This document shows positions 35,889 through 44,566 of a stretch of DNA of 64,000 nt, one piece after another. The position numbers were made by a program, and so were the translations under genes. Each line of letters opens with the position of its first letter. Positions within the stretch are counted from its first letter, which is position 1. The notes under the pieces were generated by a model. That model saw only the letters and a program-made list of their open reading frames with translations. It made no database searches and was not told the DNA's origin. Source of the DNA: Hallerella sp963660435 (lineage in GTDB: Bacteria > Fibrobacterota > Fibrobacteria > Fibrobacterales > Fibrobacteraceae); the NCBI GenBank assembly GCA_963660435.1, contig CAVKYI010000010.1:1-64000 (forward strand). The letters are read 5' to 3'.

Positions 35889-36509
35889 ATGTTTAACAAG
35901 CAATGCATTGTCACACTCGACATGGAAGGCGTCCTCACGCCCGAAATCTGGATAGCTGTCGCCGAAAAGACGGGCATCCCGGAACTTCGCCTTACCACGC
36001 GCGACATCCAGGACTATGACGAACTGATGCGCGGACGTCTGAAGATTCTTTCCCGGGAACATCTGAAGCTCGACGACATCCAGAAGATCATCGGGAGCCT
36101 TCCGCTTCTCGACGGCGCCATGGAATTTCTTGACACGCTCCGCGACGAAGCCCAGGTCGTCATTCTCAGCGATACGTTTCAGGAATTCGCCTACCCGCTC
36201 ATCCGAAAGATGAAGTTCCCGACAATCTTCTGCCACAACCTGGTCGTCGAGAACGGCTTTGTCGTCAATTACCGCCTGCGCCTAGGCGACCAGAAGCGAA
36301 AGACGGTCGAAGCGCTGAAGACGCTCAACTTCAAGGTCTTTTCCGCGGGCGATTCCTTCAACGATACCGGGATGCTCCTCGCCGCGGACAAGGGATCGTT
36401 CCTCTTTGCGCCGAAAAACGTGACGGAAAAATTCCCCGAACTCGATGCGGCAGATTCCTACGCGGAACTTCTCGACAGCTTCCACGGGTTCCAGGAAACG
36501 CTCCGATGA
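35889..36509 (+). CDS. thrH: Phosphoserine phosphatase / phosphoserine:homoserine phosphotransferase ThrH
   Basis: A 206-residue HAD-superfamily enzyme. The first HAD motif is LDMEGVLTPEIW, where DxEGV replaces the usual DxDGT, exactly as in Pseudomonas ThrH. Other ThrH features are FAEKTGI-like AEKTGIPELRLTTRDI, VILSDTF for motif II and AGDSFNDTGML for motifs III/IV. ThrH dephosphorylates phosphoserine and can transfer the phosphate to homoserine. It lies 8 nt after hslO, and its last 4 nt (ATGA) overlap rlmI. Confidence 0.9.
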   Translation: MFNKQCIVTLDMEGVLTPEIWIAVAEKTGIPELRLTTRDIQDYDELMRGRLKILSREHLKLDDIQKIIGSLPLLDGAMEFLDTLRDEAQVVILSDTFQEFAYPLIRKMKFPTIFCHNLVVENGFVVNYRLRLGDQKRKTVEALKTLNFKVFSAGDSFNDTGMLLAADKGSFLFAPKNVTEKFPELDAADSYAELLDSFHGFQETLR

Positions 36510-37711
36510 ATGGAATTGTTCCGACCCTCGTTCTCGAAGAAGGCAAGGAAAAGTCCTCACAAAGAAAGCATCCGTGGATTTTCAGCGGCGCAATTCGACG
36601 CATCCAAGGCGAACCGAAACTTGGTGACACGGTAGAAGTTCGCTCGGCGCATGGCGAGTTTCTGGGACTTGCCGCCTACTCCCCCGAATCGCAAATCCGG
36701 GCTCGCTTCTGGACCTTCAAGGACCGAGCCTCAATCGACAGGGATTTTTTCTCTCGCATTCTCGACAAGGCTATCGAAAACCGCAAGAGCCGGGGATTCG
36801 ACGTTTGCGATCCGAAGTCCGCCTTCCGCCTCGTCTATGCCGAAAATGACGGAATTCCGGGCTGCATCATCGACAAGTACGGTCAAGTCCTATCGGTCGA
36901 AATCCTTTCCGCCGGTGCCGAAAAGTTCCGAAAGGAAATCTACGGGTTGCTGGCCGAAAAGCTTTCCCCGACGGGAATTCTCGAACGCTGCGACTCCGAT
37001 GTCCGCGCCAAGGAAGGGCTACCGCTCCGCAAAGGCGTCGTCCATGGAAACGTTCCGAAGGAACCGGTCGAAATTCTCGAAAACGGAATCCGTTTCGACA
37101 TCGATGTCTGGAACGGCCACAAGACGGGATATTACCTGGACCAGCGGAATGCCCGTGCCGAAGTGGGATTTTTTGCCCGCGGAAAGCGCGTACTGAACTG
37201 CTTTTCCTACACGGGAGGCTTCGGGCTTTTCGCCCTGAAAAACGGAGCGGAACGCGTTACCGAAGTCGATGTGTCGAAAGACGCGCTATCAATCGCCAGG
37301 ACGCTAATCCGGAAAAATGGATTTGACGAAAACCGGGCAGAGCTTCTCGAAGCGGACGTGTTCAGCTACCTCCGCAAGTGCCGCGACAGCCGCAAGGAAT
37401 TTGACCTGATCGTTCTCGACCCGCCGAAATTCATCGAAAACAAGTCGCATCTTGCCAAAGGTTCGCGCGGCTACAAGGACATCAACCTGCTTGCGTTAAA
37501 GCTGCTCGCTCCGGGCGGGATGCTCGCCACGTTCAGCTGCTCCGGATTGATGGAAATGAACCTGTTTCAAAAGATCGTCGCCGATGCCGCCCTCGACGCC
37601 CACCGAGACGTCCAGATTATCCGACGGTTCGGACAGCCCGCCGACCATCCGGTCAAAAGTTCCTTCCCCGAAGGCCAATACCTCAAGGGACTTCTATTGC
37701 AGGCGGAATAA
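36506..37711 (+). CDS. rlmI: 23S rRNA (cytosine-C5)-methyltransferase RlmI family
   Basis: A 401-residue class I SAM-dependent RNA methyltransferase. The N-terminal PUA-like domain contains RKHPWIFSGAI and DTVEVRSAHGEFLG. The SAM-binding fold has LNCFSYTGGFGLFAL and VDVSKDALSIA. The catalytic motif is LIVLDPPKFIENKSH, with CSGLM later as the Cys-containing motif. RlmI modifies C1962 of E. coli 23S rRNA. The start overlaps thrH by 4 nt. Its stop directly abuts the stop of the convergent TPR gene, with no intervening base. Confidence 0.9.
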   Translation: MNGIVPTLVLEEGKEKSSQRKHPWIFSGAIRRIQGEPKLGDTVEVRSAHGEFLGLAAYSPESQIRARFWTFKDRASIDRDFFSRILDKAIENRKSRGFDVCDPKSAFRLVYAENDGIPGCIIDKYGQVLSVEILSAGAEKFRKEIYGLLAEKLSPTGILERCDSDVRAKEGLPLRKGVVHGNVPKEPVEILENGIRFDIDVWNGHKTGYYLDQRNARAEVGFFARGKRVLNCFSYTGGFGLFALKNGAERVTEVDVSKDALSIARTLIRKNGFDENRAELLEADVFSYLRKCRDSRKEFDLIVLDPPKFIENKSHLAKGSRGYKDINLLALKLLAPGGMLATFSCSGLMEMNLFQKIVADAALDAHRDVQIIRRFGQPADHPVKSSFPEGQYLKGLLLQAE

Positions 37712-38890
37712 TTACCGTCTCGGAAGCTTGTCCGCGTTCCTTTCCTGCCATACGGCGTCTTCCCAGGCGCGTTCCGATTCCCTGGCCCATTCGGAGTTCG
37801 GGTAAAGCTCCACCGCTTCTCGGTATTTGGCGACCGCCGAACGAAAATCCCGGCGGATGCGATAGATGTTCCCGATTTGAAACAGCAGATAGGAACGATC
37901 GTTTTCGTCCCGAGTCCGCTTCTGTAGCGCCTGGTAAATGGAAAGGGCGCCGGCATAGTCTCCCTGCAGGTAGGCGTCGTTTGCCTGGGCCATCGAAACT
38001 TCGCCCGTTTTCTTCGGAGCGGGCTTCGGTTCGGGCGCAACCGTCTTTTCGGAAGCGGATTCTGCAACTTTCTCCTCGACGGAATCGCGGACGGTCGCCT
38101 TGTCCTTTTCGGGAACTTCCGCGACAGAAGCATTCTTTGCACCGGAAAGCTCTTCTAGCCGAGCCTTTGCGGTCGCGATTGCGGCCTCGTTTCTGGAAAG
38201 CCTGACATATTCTTCGAGCTCGGCTCTTTCCTCTTTCGCCTTTCCCTGCTTTTTGTAGATAAGCGAGAGATAGAAGTGCGCATTGTATCCCAGTTCCGGA
38301 TAGTCGAAGGAACGCTTCAGGTTGTATTCCGCCTTGTCGAGTTCCCCGAGTTCGTAGCGTCCCGCGCCCGCGTAGTAGTAGGCTCCCGGATGTCCCGGTT
38401 CCTTCAGGAGAAGTTCCCGCGCGGCGGAACAGGCCGCCTTGTAATCCTTCGCGTCAAAGGCGCGCCTTGCCTTGAGAAAGGCATCGGAGGCATACGAAAA
38501 TTTCGATTTTTCGCTCCTCGGCGCATTCTGCGCGACAGCCTTTGGGCTTTCGGACTTTCCTCGCATCGTCTCGGCCTGTTTCCTGTCGCCAAGCATTTCG
38601 TAGGCCTTTGCCGCGCCTTCGCGAGCTTCCTTCATCCCGGCATCGTACTTGAGAGCGAGTTCGTAGTTGGCGATAGCCCCCTTGTAGTCCTTCATCTTGA
38701 ACCGGACCGTTCCCGCCGCATAGAAGGCTTTGGCGTTGTGAGGCTCCGACGCGAGAATCGAACGGTATTCGGCGAGCGCCTTCTCGTACTTTCCCGCCGC
38801 CTCGAATCGGGCGCCCTGTTCAAAGCGGGCGTCTGCGGCAAAGGAGAAAGCGGTCAAGAGAACGAGCGAAAGTCCTAAAATCTTTTTCAT
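37712..38890 (-). CDS. Secreted TPR protein with central low-complexity linker
   Basis: A 392-residue protein. It has a signal peptide MKKILGLSLVLLTAFSFA, then TPRs at ~20-100 (RFEQGARFEAAGKYEKALAE) and ~130-230. An Ala/Glu/Lys/Pro-rich linker at ~250-300 is followed by C-terminal TPRs (AYLQGDYAGALSIYQALQ, AVAKYREAVELYPNSEWAR) that recall CpoB/YbgF. It is probably a periplasmic scaffold. It reads towards rlmI with no gap between the two stop codons, so transcripts must overlap. Confidence 0.8.
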   Translation of the reverse strand: MKKILGLSLVLLTAFSFAADARFEQGARFEAAGKYEKALAEYRSILASEPHNAKAFYAAGTVRFKMKDYKGAIANYELALKYDAGMKEAREGAAKAYEMLGDRKQAETMRGKSESPKAVAQNAPRSEKSKFSYASDAFLKARRAFDAKDYKAACSAARELLLKEPGHPGAYYYAGAGRYELGELDKAEYNLKRSFDYPELGYNAHFYLSLIYKKQGKAKEERAELEEYVRLSRNEAAIATAKARLEELSGAKNASVAEVPEKDKATVRDSVEEKVAESASEKTVAPEPKPAPKKTGEVSMAQANDAYLQGDYAGALSIYQALQKRTRDENDRSYLLFQIGNIYRIRRDFRSAVAKYREAVELYPNSEWARESERAWEDAVWQERNADKLPRR

Positions 38891-38898
38891 ATACCGCT

Positions 38899-38904
38899 AA
38901 GATA
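38899..38904 (-). promoter_or_regulatory. Candidate -7 box (TATCTT) of the TPR gene
   Basis: The box ends 8 nt before the ATG without a Shine-Dalgarno sequence. It lies about 38 bp after the pgk terminator. Confidence 0.4.
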
Positions 38905-38941
38905 GAAAAAGATTGGCGGATGAATCTTGCCGTTTCGTCAC

Positions 38942-38969
38942 AAAAAAAAGACCTCTGCAAACACAGAGG
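38942..38969 (-). terminator. Terminator of pgk
   Basis: On the minus strand CCTCTG pairs with CAGAGG around a 6-nt loop and is followed by a run of eight T residues, about 20 nt after the pgk stop. Confidence 0.9.
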
Positions 38970-38990
38970 CCTTTTCTCGTAAAAACCGGA

Positions 38991-40247
38991 TTACTTGTCG
39001 GTGAGGAACGCGACGCCCGGAAGGACCTTTCCCTCGAGGAGTTCGAGCGAAGCGCCGCCGCCTGTCGAAGTGTGGGTGACCTTCTTGTCCGCACCGAACT
39101 TCTTGGCTGCCGTAGCGGTATCGCCGCCACCGATGACGGTAATCGCACCGGCTGCAGTCGCTTCGACGATCGCGTCGGCCATCGCCTTGGTAGCCTTGGC
39201 AAACGCGTCGAATTCGAACACGCCCGCAGGACCGTTCCAGACGATTGTCTTTGCGCCCTTGATCGCGTCGCAGAAGAGCCGTGTCGATTCCGGTCCCACG
39301 TCGAGACCCATCCAGTCTGCCGGGATGCCTTCCTTGTCGGAGACGATCTTGTTCGCGGCGTTCGCATCGAACTTTTCCGCGGCGACGTAATCCACCGGGA
39401 GGATGATCTTCTTGCCGGCGGCTTTCGCCTTCGCCATCAGTTCGGGAACGATCTTCGCGCCTTCCTCGTCAAAGAGGGACTTGCCGATTTCGATGCCATC
39501 GACGACCTTCTTGAACGTGAACGCCATGCCGCCGCCGATGATGATTTCGTCCGCCTTGTCAAGCAGGTTGTTGATGAGCTGGATCTTGTCCGCGACCTTA
39601 GAACCGCCGAGAATGGCGAGGAACGGACGCGGCGGATTGTTCAGCACCTTGTCGAACGCCTTGAGTTCCTTGTTCATCAGGAAGCCCGCTGCGCGGAGCG
39701 GCAGTTCGACGCCGACCATCGAGGAGTGCGCACGGTGAGCGGTGCCGAAAGCGTCGTTCACATAGACGTCAGCGAGCTTGGAAAGGGACGCGCGGAAGGC
39801 TTCCACCTTCGCCGGATCCGCCTTGATCTTCGTTTCGGTTCCGTCGGCGTTCTTCACCTTGGACTTGCCTTCCTCTTCGATGTGGAAGCGGAGGTTTTCG
39901 AGAAGGATGATGTCACCCGGCTGGGCCTTGGCGCATTCCGCCTCGACTTCCGGACCGACGCAGTCCGAAAGGAACTTGACCGGCTTTCCGACGAGTTCTT
40001 CGAGCTTCTTCGCGACCGGGGCGAGCGAGAACTTCTTGTTCACGGAACCGTTCGGACGTCCGAGATGGCTCGCGAGAATGACAGAGGCACCCTTGTCGAG
40101 CGCATACTGGATTGTCGGGAGAGCCGCTTCGATACGCTTGGTGTTCGTGATTTCGCCCGTCACCTTGTCTTGCGGAACGTTGAAATCGACGCGAATGAAA
40201 ACGCGCTTGCCTTTGAGATCGAGATCTTCAATGGAAAGTTTTGCCAT
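38991..40247 (-). CDS. pgk: Phosphoglycerate kinase
   Basis: A 418-residue glycolytic kinase that makes ATP from 1,3-bisphosphoglycerate. Signatures are the substrate-binding RVDFNVPQ, ASHLGRPNG, ENLRFH, the hinge-flanking GGSKVADKI, and the nucleotide-binding GPAGVFE and GGGDTATA. The start is the ATG of MAKLSIEDLDL, with GAAGGT upstream and a TATATTGG box ~40 nt before. An in-frame extension of 12 codons is not conserved in character. Expression is probably monocistronic despite same-strand genes upstream. Confidence 0.96.
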   Translation of the reverse strand: MAKLSIEDLDLKGKRVFIRVDFNVPQDKVTGEITNTKRIEAALPTIQYALDKGASVILASHLGRPNGSVNKKFSLAPVAKKLEELVGKPVKFLSDCVGPEVEAECAKAQPGDIILLENLRFHIEEEGKSKVKNADGTETKIKADPAKVEAFRASLSKLADVYVNDAFGTAHRAHSSMVGVELPLRAAGFLMNKELKAFDKVLNNPPRPFLAILGGSKVADKIQLINNLLDKADEIIIGGGMAFTFKKVVDGIEIGKSLFDEEGAKIVPELMAKAKAAGKKIILPVDYVAAEKFDANAANKIVSDKEGIPADWMGLDVGPESTRLFCDAIKGAKTIVWNGPAGVFEFDAFAKATKAMADAIVEATAAGAITVIGGGDTATAAKKFGADKKVTHTSTGGGASLELLEGKVLPGVAFLTDK

Positions 40248-40286
40248 CGTGATACCTTCTTTTGATGTGAAAATTCTTGCCACCCC

Positions 40287-40292
40287 AATATA
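40287..40292 (-). promoter_or_regulatory. Candidate -7 box (TATATTGG) of pgk
   Basis: TATATTGG lies in the 59-bp gap between the thioesterase gene and pgk. It gives a ~33-nt leader with a normal ribosome binding site, in contrast to the leaderless-looking genes. Confidence 0.45.
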
Positions 40293-40306
40293 GCAAACTG
40301 CCCCGC

Positions 40307-40747
40307 TTAGCGACCTTTCTTCTTGCGAAAAAAGTCCTTGATGTCTTCGGGAATGGCTATCGGGCGTCCGCGTTTCAAATCGACAAGCACCCAGGTTGTC
40401 ACCGCGGAAAAGATTTCCTTGCCGTCGGACTTGCGGACGAATTTCGAATAGCGGTTCGTCGCGATTTTCGAATATTCGGGGATCCAGGTCGTTCCGACGA
40501 TTTCGTCGCCGAGAAAGGCCTGCGCCCTGTATTCCACATGCTGCGTCCGAATCATCCAGCCACAGCCGAGTTCATCCATTCGGCGAGTCCCGCCTGTCAC
40601 CGCGGAATGTTCCACTGCGATGTCCTGGAGCCATTCCACGCAGACGACATTGTTCAGGTGGCGGTTTCTGTCAATCATCGAATCTTCGACGCGAAACGTC
40701 TTTTCGTATTCCTCGAAGTTCGCTTCCTGTTCCATCGAAGCGTGCAT
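40307..40747 (-). CDS. Hotdog-fold acyl-CoA thioesterase (4HBT family)
   Basis: A 146-residue protein with the 4-hydroxybenzoyl-CoA thioesterase pattern: SMIDRNRHLNNVVCVEWLQDIA (catalytic Asp/Glu helix), VEYRAQAFLGDEIVGTTWI and TTWVLVDLKRGRPIAIPEDI. It is similar to YbgC/FadM-type proteins; the substrate is unknown. It begins 2 nt after the amino-acid ABC ATPase gene, so it is part of that transcript, although no functional link is obvious. An internal ATG four codons in is an alternative start. Confidence 0.82.
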   Translation of the reverse strand: MHASMEQEANFEEYEKTFRVEDSMIDRNRHLNNVVCVEWLQDIAVEHSAVTGGTRRMDELGCGWMIRTQHVEYRAQAFLGDEIVGTTWIPEYSKIATNRYSKFVRKSDGKEIFSAVTTWVLVDLKRGRPIAIPEDIKDFFRKKKGR

Positions 40748-40749
40748 CC

Positions 40750-41541
40750 TTAATCTCCGTTCCTTGAAAATCGCGAAAGGAAAGCGTGCAGGCGTTCATT
40801 TCTCGACTCCCCGAACACGAATTCGGGAGAGCCTTTTTCCACGATGAGTCCGCCGTCCATGAAGATGACATCGCTTGCGACATCCCGGGCAAAGGCCATC
40901 TCGTGCGTGACGATGACCATGGTCATCTTTTCCTCGGCAAGCGACTTGATGACCTTGAGTATTTCGCCCGTGAGTTCCGGGTCGAGCGCGCTCGTGGGTT
41001 CGTCAAAGAAGAGGATCTTTGGATTCATCGCAAGCGCCCGCGCAATCGAAACGCGCTGCTGCTGACCGCCCGAAAGTTCGCACGGATACGCTCTCGCCTT
41101 GGCCTCGAGCCCCATCCGCTTGAGCAAGGACATTCCCAGTTCGCGCGATTCTTCCCGCGACCGCCCGAGGACGCGCACCGGCGCAAGCGTGATGTTCTGG
41201 AGCACGGTCAGGTGCGGAAAGAGGTTGAAGTTCTGGAAGACAAGTCCCGTCGAAAGCCTGATTTCCCGAAGCGTCTTCGAGGGCGAATAGCGAAGCGGGC
41301 TTGAACCCGGAACGACCAGATCCTTTCCGCATACGCGGACCTCGCCGCCGTCTAGCGTTTCGAGCTGGGTGATGCAGCGGAGGAGCGTCGATTTGCCGGA
41401 CCCCGACGGTCCGATGACCGAAAGCACGTCGCCGGCAGACATGCCGAAAGAAATGTCCCTGAGAACGGCAATGTCGCCCTTCTTTCTATCGCGAAAGGAC
41501 TTCTTCAGGTGATTGACTTCGAGTATTGGCGTTTCCGACAT
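40750..41541 (-). CDS. Polar amino-acid ABC transporter, ATP-binding subunit
   Basis: A 263-residue ATPase of the GlnQ/HisP family. It has Walker A GPSGSGKSTLL, a Q-loop in GLVFQNFNLF, the signature LSGGQQQR, Walker B ILFFDEPTSALDPE and the switch His in VIVTHEMAFA. It works with the permease and binding protein encoded upstream to import an amino acid; the substrate cannot be read from the sequence. It lies 4 nt after the permease gene. Confidence 0.95.
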   Translation of the reverse strand: MSETPILEVNHLKKSFRDRKKGDIAVLRDISFGMSAGDVLSVIGPSGSGKSTLLRCITQLETLDGGEVRVCGKDLVVPGSSPLRYSPSKTLREIRLSTGLVFQNFNLFPHLTVLQNITLAPVRVLGRSREESRELGMSLLKRMGLEAKARAYPCELSGGQQQRVSIARALAMNPKILFFDEPTSALDPELTGEILKVIKSLAEEKMTMVIVTHEMAFARDVASDVIFMDGGLIVEKGSPEFVFGESRNERLHAFLSRFSRNGD

Positions 41542-41545
41542 AGGG

Positions 41546-42208
41546 CTACCTGTAGTAGTTCAGCTTGCGTTCCACATAGCCGAAGAATACGGAAAGAAGG
41601 AGATTCGCCACGTAATAGAAAATTCCCGCGACAAACAGGGGGAATATGCTCGCGTAGGCGGCCTGCTGCTTTTTCGCGAGCGCAAAGAGTTCCGTCACCG
41701 CGATGACCTGGGCAAGCGACGTGTCCTTTACGAGGGTGATGACTTCGTTCGCGCTCGCCGGGACAACCCGTTTTACGACCTGCGGCAGGATGATGCGGAA
41801 GAAAGTCTGCGTCCGAGTGAGACCGAGCATCGCGGAAGCCTCGTACTGTCCCTTGCTGATGGATTCGATTCCCCCGCGGAAAATTTCGGCAAAGTAGGCG
41901 GCGTAATTGATAGAAAAGGCGACGATTACCGCCGGAAAGCGATCGAAGGAAAGATTTGACCCGACCGATTCCGAAAGATAATAGGAGCCAAAGTATATTG
42001 CCACGATTTGCAAGAGGAGCGGCGTTCCCCGCATCACGGAAATGTAGAACGCGACCGGATAGCGGACTATCCGAAAGCGCGACATCTTGAGAACGGCGAC
42101 TAGAAGTCCGAGCGGAATCGAGAAGACGAGGGTCAGCCCGAAAATGGCGAGGGTCGTCCTGAACCCTCCCCAGAGAATCGGGACCAGGTTTCCCAGGTCG
42201 GAAATCAC
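41546..42208 (-). CDS. Polar amino-acid ABC transporter, permease subunit
   Basis: A 220-residue inner-membrane permease of the HisM/GlnP family. It has about five membrane helices and the EAA loop (EASAMLGLTRTQTFFRIILPQ). FYISVMRGTPLLLQI is the typical N-terminal cytoplasmic signature. The start is taken as GTG at 42208, making a GTGA overlap with the binding-protein stop. A GTG four codons earlier is an alternative. A single permease implies a homodimer. Confidence 0.92.
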   Translation of the reverse strand: MISDLGNLVPILWGGFRTTLAIFGLTLVFSIPLGLLVAVLKMSRFRIVRYPVAFYISVMRGTPLLLQIVAIYFGSYYLSESVGSNLSFDRFPAVIVAFSINYAAYFAEIFRGGIESISKGQYEASAMLGLTRTQTFFRIILPQVVKRVVPASANEVITLVKDTSLAQVIAVTELFALAKKQQAAYASIFPLFVAGIFYYVANLLLSVFFGYVERKLNYYR

Positions 42209-42984
42209 TTGCCGAACCACTTGGCGGAAATTTCGGCGAACTTGCCATCCGCCTTCATCGCCGCAAGCGTACTATCGACCGCATCGCGAAGCTTCTGGTC
42301 CTTCTTGCGGAATCCGATTGCATAGACCTCGTCGGAAAGCCCCTCTTCGAGGACGACAAAGTTCTTTCCGTTCGAAGCTATCCAGTAACGGGCGACGATT
42401 TCATCGAGAAATACCGCATCGACTCCGCCCTTGTCGAGGTCCATCAGAGCGGTCTGGTTGTCATCGAACGGGTAAATCCGGGAAGCAGCCTTTCCCGCGG
42501 CGGAAGCTTCCAAAAGTTTCTGGGCCGTCGAACCGTTCTGCACGGCGATCTTCTTCCCGGAAAGGGCCGAGAGAGAGACTAGCGACGAATCCTTGACCGT
42601 GAAAACCATGCGGTTCTCGAGATAGGGCGAGCTGAGGTTCATCGCCGCGGCACGGGCGCTATCGACGCTCATCCCGTTCCAGATGCAGTCGATCTTTCCC
42701 GTGTTCAGTTCCTGTTCCTTGGCGTCCCATGAAATCGGTTGCGTGCGGAGCTTCACCCCGAGGCGCTTTGCCACTTCGGAAGCGAGATCGATATCGAATC
42801 CGACAATTTCATTGTCCTTGTTCCGAAATCCCATCGGCGGGAACGAATCGTCCAGGCCAAGGACAAATTCACCGGCGCTTTTCACCTTTTCGAGAGACTG
42901 GTCGCCTTCCTTTTTGGTCTTGTCGCCACTTGAACAGGCGACAGCGAAAATCATGGCGAGAAGAATCAGTGACAATTTTTTCAT
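42205..42984 (-). CDS. Polar amino-acid ABC transporter, substrate-binding lipoprotein
   Basis: A 259-residue lipoprotein (MKKLSLILLAMIFAVAC, lipobox AVAC) of the SBP_bac_3 family. It has the signature GFDIDLASEVAKRLGVKL, then IDCIWNGMSVDSAR, SPYLENRMVF and IAVQNGSTAQKLL. The family binds polar amino acids such as Gln, Glu, His or Cys. It is the first gene of a four-gene transcript with permease, ATPase and thioesterase. Confidence 0.94.
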   Translation of the reverse strand: MKKLSLILLAMIFAVACSSGDKTKKEGDQSLEKVKSAGEFVLGLDDSFPPMGFRNKDNEIVGFDIDLASEVAKRLGVKLRTQPISWDAKEQELNTGKIDCIWNGMSVDSARAAAMNLSSPYLENRMVFTVKDSSLVSLSALSGKKIAVQNGSTAQKLLEASAAGKAASRIYPFDDNQTALMDLDKGGVDAVFLDEIVARYWIASNGKNFVVLEEGLSDEVYAIGFRKKDQKLRDAVDSTLAAMKADGKFAEISAKWFGK

Positions 42985-43012
42985 GGAACGACTCCAGTTG
43001 ATGTTTTTCGTT

Positions 43013-43021
43013 CAAAATCTA
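43013..43021 (-). promoter_or_regulatory. Candidate -7 box (TAGATTTTG) of the amino-acid ABC operon
   Basis: This is close to TAnnTTTG on the minus strand. It gives a ~22-nt leader with CTGGAG before the binding-protein ATG. Confidence 0.4.
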
Positions 43022-43062
43022 GCTCTTTTTCGCCAGGAGAAATTTTTCGGTTTCCGGAGATT

Positions 43063-43710
43063 TCAGCATTTCCGAAACTTTCGAAACGAAATCGCGGAAA
43101 GCGCAATGACGAGAAAGACGGAAAAGACGAAGAAGAGCAATGGCATCCAGGGATTTCCAAAGTAGAAATCGGAAAACGCGCCAAGGCAAAGCAATAGCGG
43201 AAAAACGAACGCGAGCGAAATCTGGTTTGCTGCGCGCGCCGTCTTTACGTGCAGCGAAACGAAAAGGGAAATAACCGAAAAGCAGGCGCAGGCGAGAATT
43301 CCGGCAAGAACGGATTTCCACCAGAGAGAAAGCGAGAATGTTCCCGAAACAAGGGCATAGGTGGTTGCCGCCACGATCTCGAGAAAAAACGGAATGGGCA
43401 GAAGCGCAAGCAGCTTTCCGTAAAAAATCGCCGAGGGAGGCACGGGCAAGAGCAGGAGGAGTTCGAGCGATCCGCGTTCCCTTTCGCCGGCAAAGCTGTC
43501 GGATGCGAGCGGAACGATCATCGGCGCTATCAGGAGGGCGCAGAAGAGCATCATCCGCGAAAGGATTTCGGGCGAAGTGTCCTCCGGAAGCAACAGCACT
43601 TGCGAAGCGACAAGGAGGACGGGCGGAAAGAGAAAGGGCAGAAGAAATTTCGGTTCGCGCAAGATCTGCCGAATTTCGTGGCATGCGACATGGAGAGTAG
43701 GGCTTTTCAC
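43063..43710 (-). CDS. ABC-2 type exporter, membrane subunit
   Basis: A 215-residue protein with six hydrophobic segments, including PFLFPPVLLVASQVLLLP, ALLIAPMIVPLASDSFAGER and GKLLALLPIPFFLEIVAATTY. The SFAGERERGSLELLLLLPV stretch is the typical ABC-2/CcmB-type cytoplasmic loop. It starts at GTG 43710, making a GTGA overlap with the ATPase gene, which fixes the start; a much longer frame upstream is only read-through of the ATPase gene. The exported substrate is unknown. A weak hairpin follows the stop. Confidence 0.85.
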   Translation of the reverse strand: MKSPTLHVACHEIRQILREPKFLLPFLFPPVLLVASQVLLLPEDTSPEILSRMMLFCALLIAPMIVPLASDSFAGERERGSLELLLLLPVPPSAIFYGKLLALLPIPFFLEIVAATTYALVSGTFSLSLWWKSVLAGILACACFSVISLFVSLHVKTARAANQISLAFVFPLLLCLGAFSDFYFGNPWMPLLFFVFSVFLVIALSAISFRKFRKC

Positions 43711-44537
43711 GCATCCTCCGAAAATTCCCGGACCGCTTCGCGATAGACCGTTTCGAGTGACCGTTTCCTTTCCCGGAAGGATAGAATCGTCGCCGTCTTG
43801 GGAATACCGTCCTTCAAGGATTCCGGAGGAACATTCCGGGGAAGCTTCAGATCGACCGTAAATTCGTCTGTACGCAAGCTGTCGGAAAGTCCCGAGGCGA
43901 GGAGCCTTCCCCGGTAGAGAATGGCAAACGATGTCGCTATCCGGTCCATTTCGGAAAGGATGTGCGAACACACGATAAGCGTGCCGTCGCATTCCCGCTT
44001 CCAGCTTTCGAGCAATTCCCAGACCGCTTCCCGGGCGCAAGGGTCGAGATTCGCGACCGGCTCGTCGAGAAGAAGCAGACCGGGCCGGTGCACGAGAGCA
44101 CGCGCGATCTGCACCTTTTGGCGCGTGCCGTGCGAAAGCTCCCCCATCCGGGAAGAAAGGCTCGGGAGTTCAAGCTTTTTCGCCAAGGCCGAAATTCTTT
44201 CCGTGACATCTTTTGTCATGTAAAATCCGGCGAAGAAGCGGAGATACTCTTCGATCGAAAGCCTGGGATAGACGCCCGGACTTTCGAGCAGAATGCCACA
44301 GCGCGAAAGGTCGAGCGCATTTCCACGACGAAAATTTTTCGCAATCCGAAGTTCGCCCGAACCAATCGCAAGCCGTCCGCAGAGAATCCGGAGAAGAGTC
44401 GTCTTTCCCGCGCCGTTTGGACCTAGAAGCGCAAAAGTCTCCCCCGCATTCACCGAAAGACTTACACGGTCCAACGCCCGCGACGAAGTTCCGGGATAGG
44501 AAAAGGAAAGGTCGGTGAACCGAAAGAGGGATTGCAT
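43707..44537 (-). CDS. ABC-2 type exporter, ATP-binding subunit
   Basis: A 276-residue ATPase. It has Walker A GPNGAGKTTLL, signature ELSHGTRQKVQIARAL (SHGTRQ instead of the usual SGGQ), Walker B LLLLDEPVANLDP and the switch His in IVCSHILSEMDR. The altered signature is common among ABC-2/CcmA-type exporters. The ATG at 44537 begins the conserved FRFTDLSFSYPG core. It is divergent from the gre gene, with only 34 bp between start codons. Confidence 0.9.
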   Translation of the reverse strand: MQSLFRFTDLSFSYPGTSSRALDRVSLSVNAGETFALLGPNGAGKTTLLRILCGRLAIGSGELRIAKNFRRGNALDLSRCGILLESPGVYPRLSIEEYLRFFAGFYMTKDVTERISALAKKLELPSLSSRMGELSHGTRQKVQIARALVHRPGLLLLDEPVANLDPCAREAVWELLESWKRECDGTLIVCSHILSEMDRIATSFAILYRGRLLASGLSDSLRTDEFTVDLKLPRNVPPESLKDGIPKTATILSFRERKRSLETVYREAVREFSEDA

Positions 44538-44556
44538 GGGAAACAAGCTAGAAATT

Positions 44557-44566
44557 TCTATATTGG
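44557..44566 (+). promoter_or_regulatory. Overlapping divergent promoter boxes for gre (plus) and the ABC-2 operon (minus)
   Basis: Plus strand: TATATTGG at 44559-44566, with the TATATT core 7 nt before the gre ATG. Minus strand: TATAGA at 44557-44562, about 20 nt before the ABC ATPase ATG. The two boxes share bases, so the two transcripts may compete for RNA polymerase. Confidence 0.4.

Noticed and set aside
38913..40265. A 450-codon plus-strand frame opposite pgk
   Set aside because: It is a shadow of the intact phosphoglycerate kinase gene on the minus strand.
43711..44040. A 110-codon N-terminal extension of the ABC-2 membrane subunit
   Set aside because: It lies wholly inside the ATPase gene in another frame. 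The GTG at 43710 gives a GTGA overlap and a normal-length permease.
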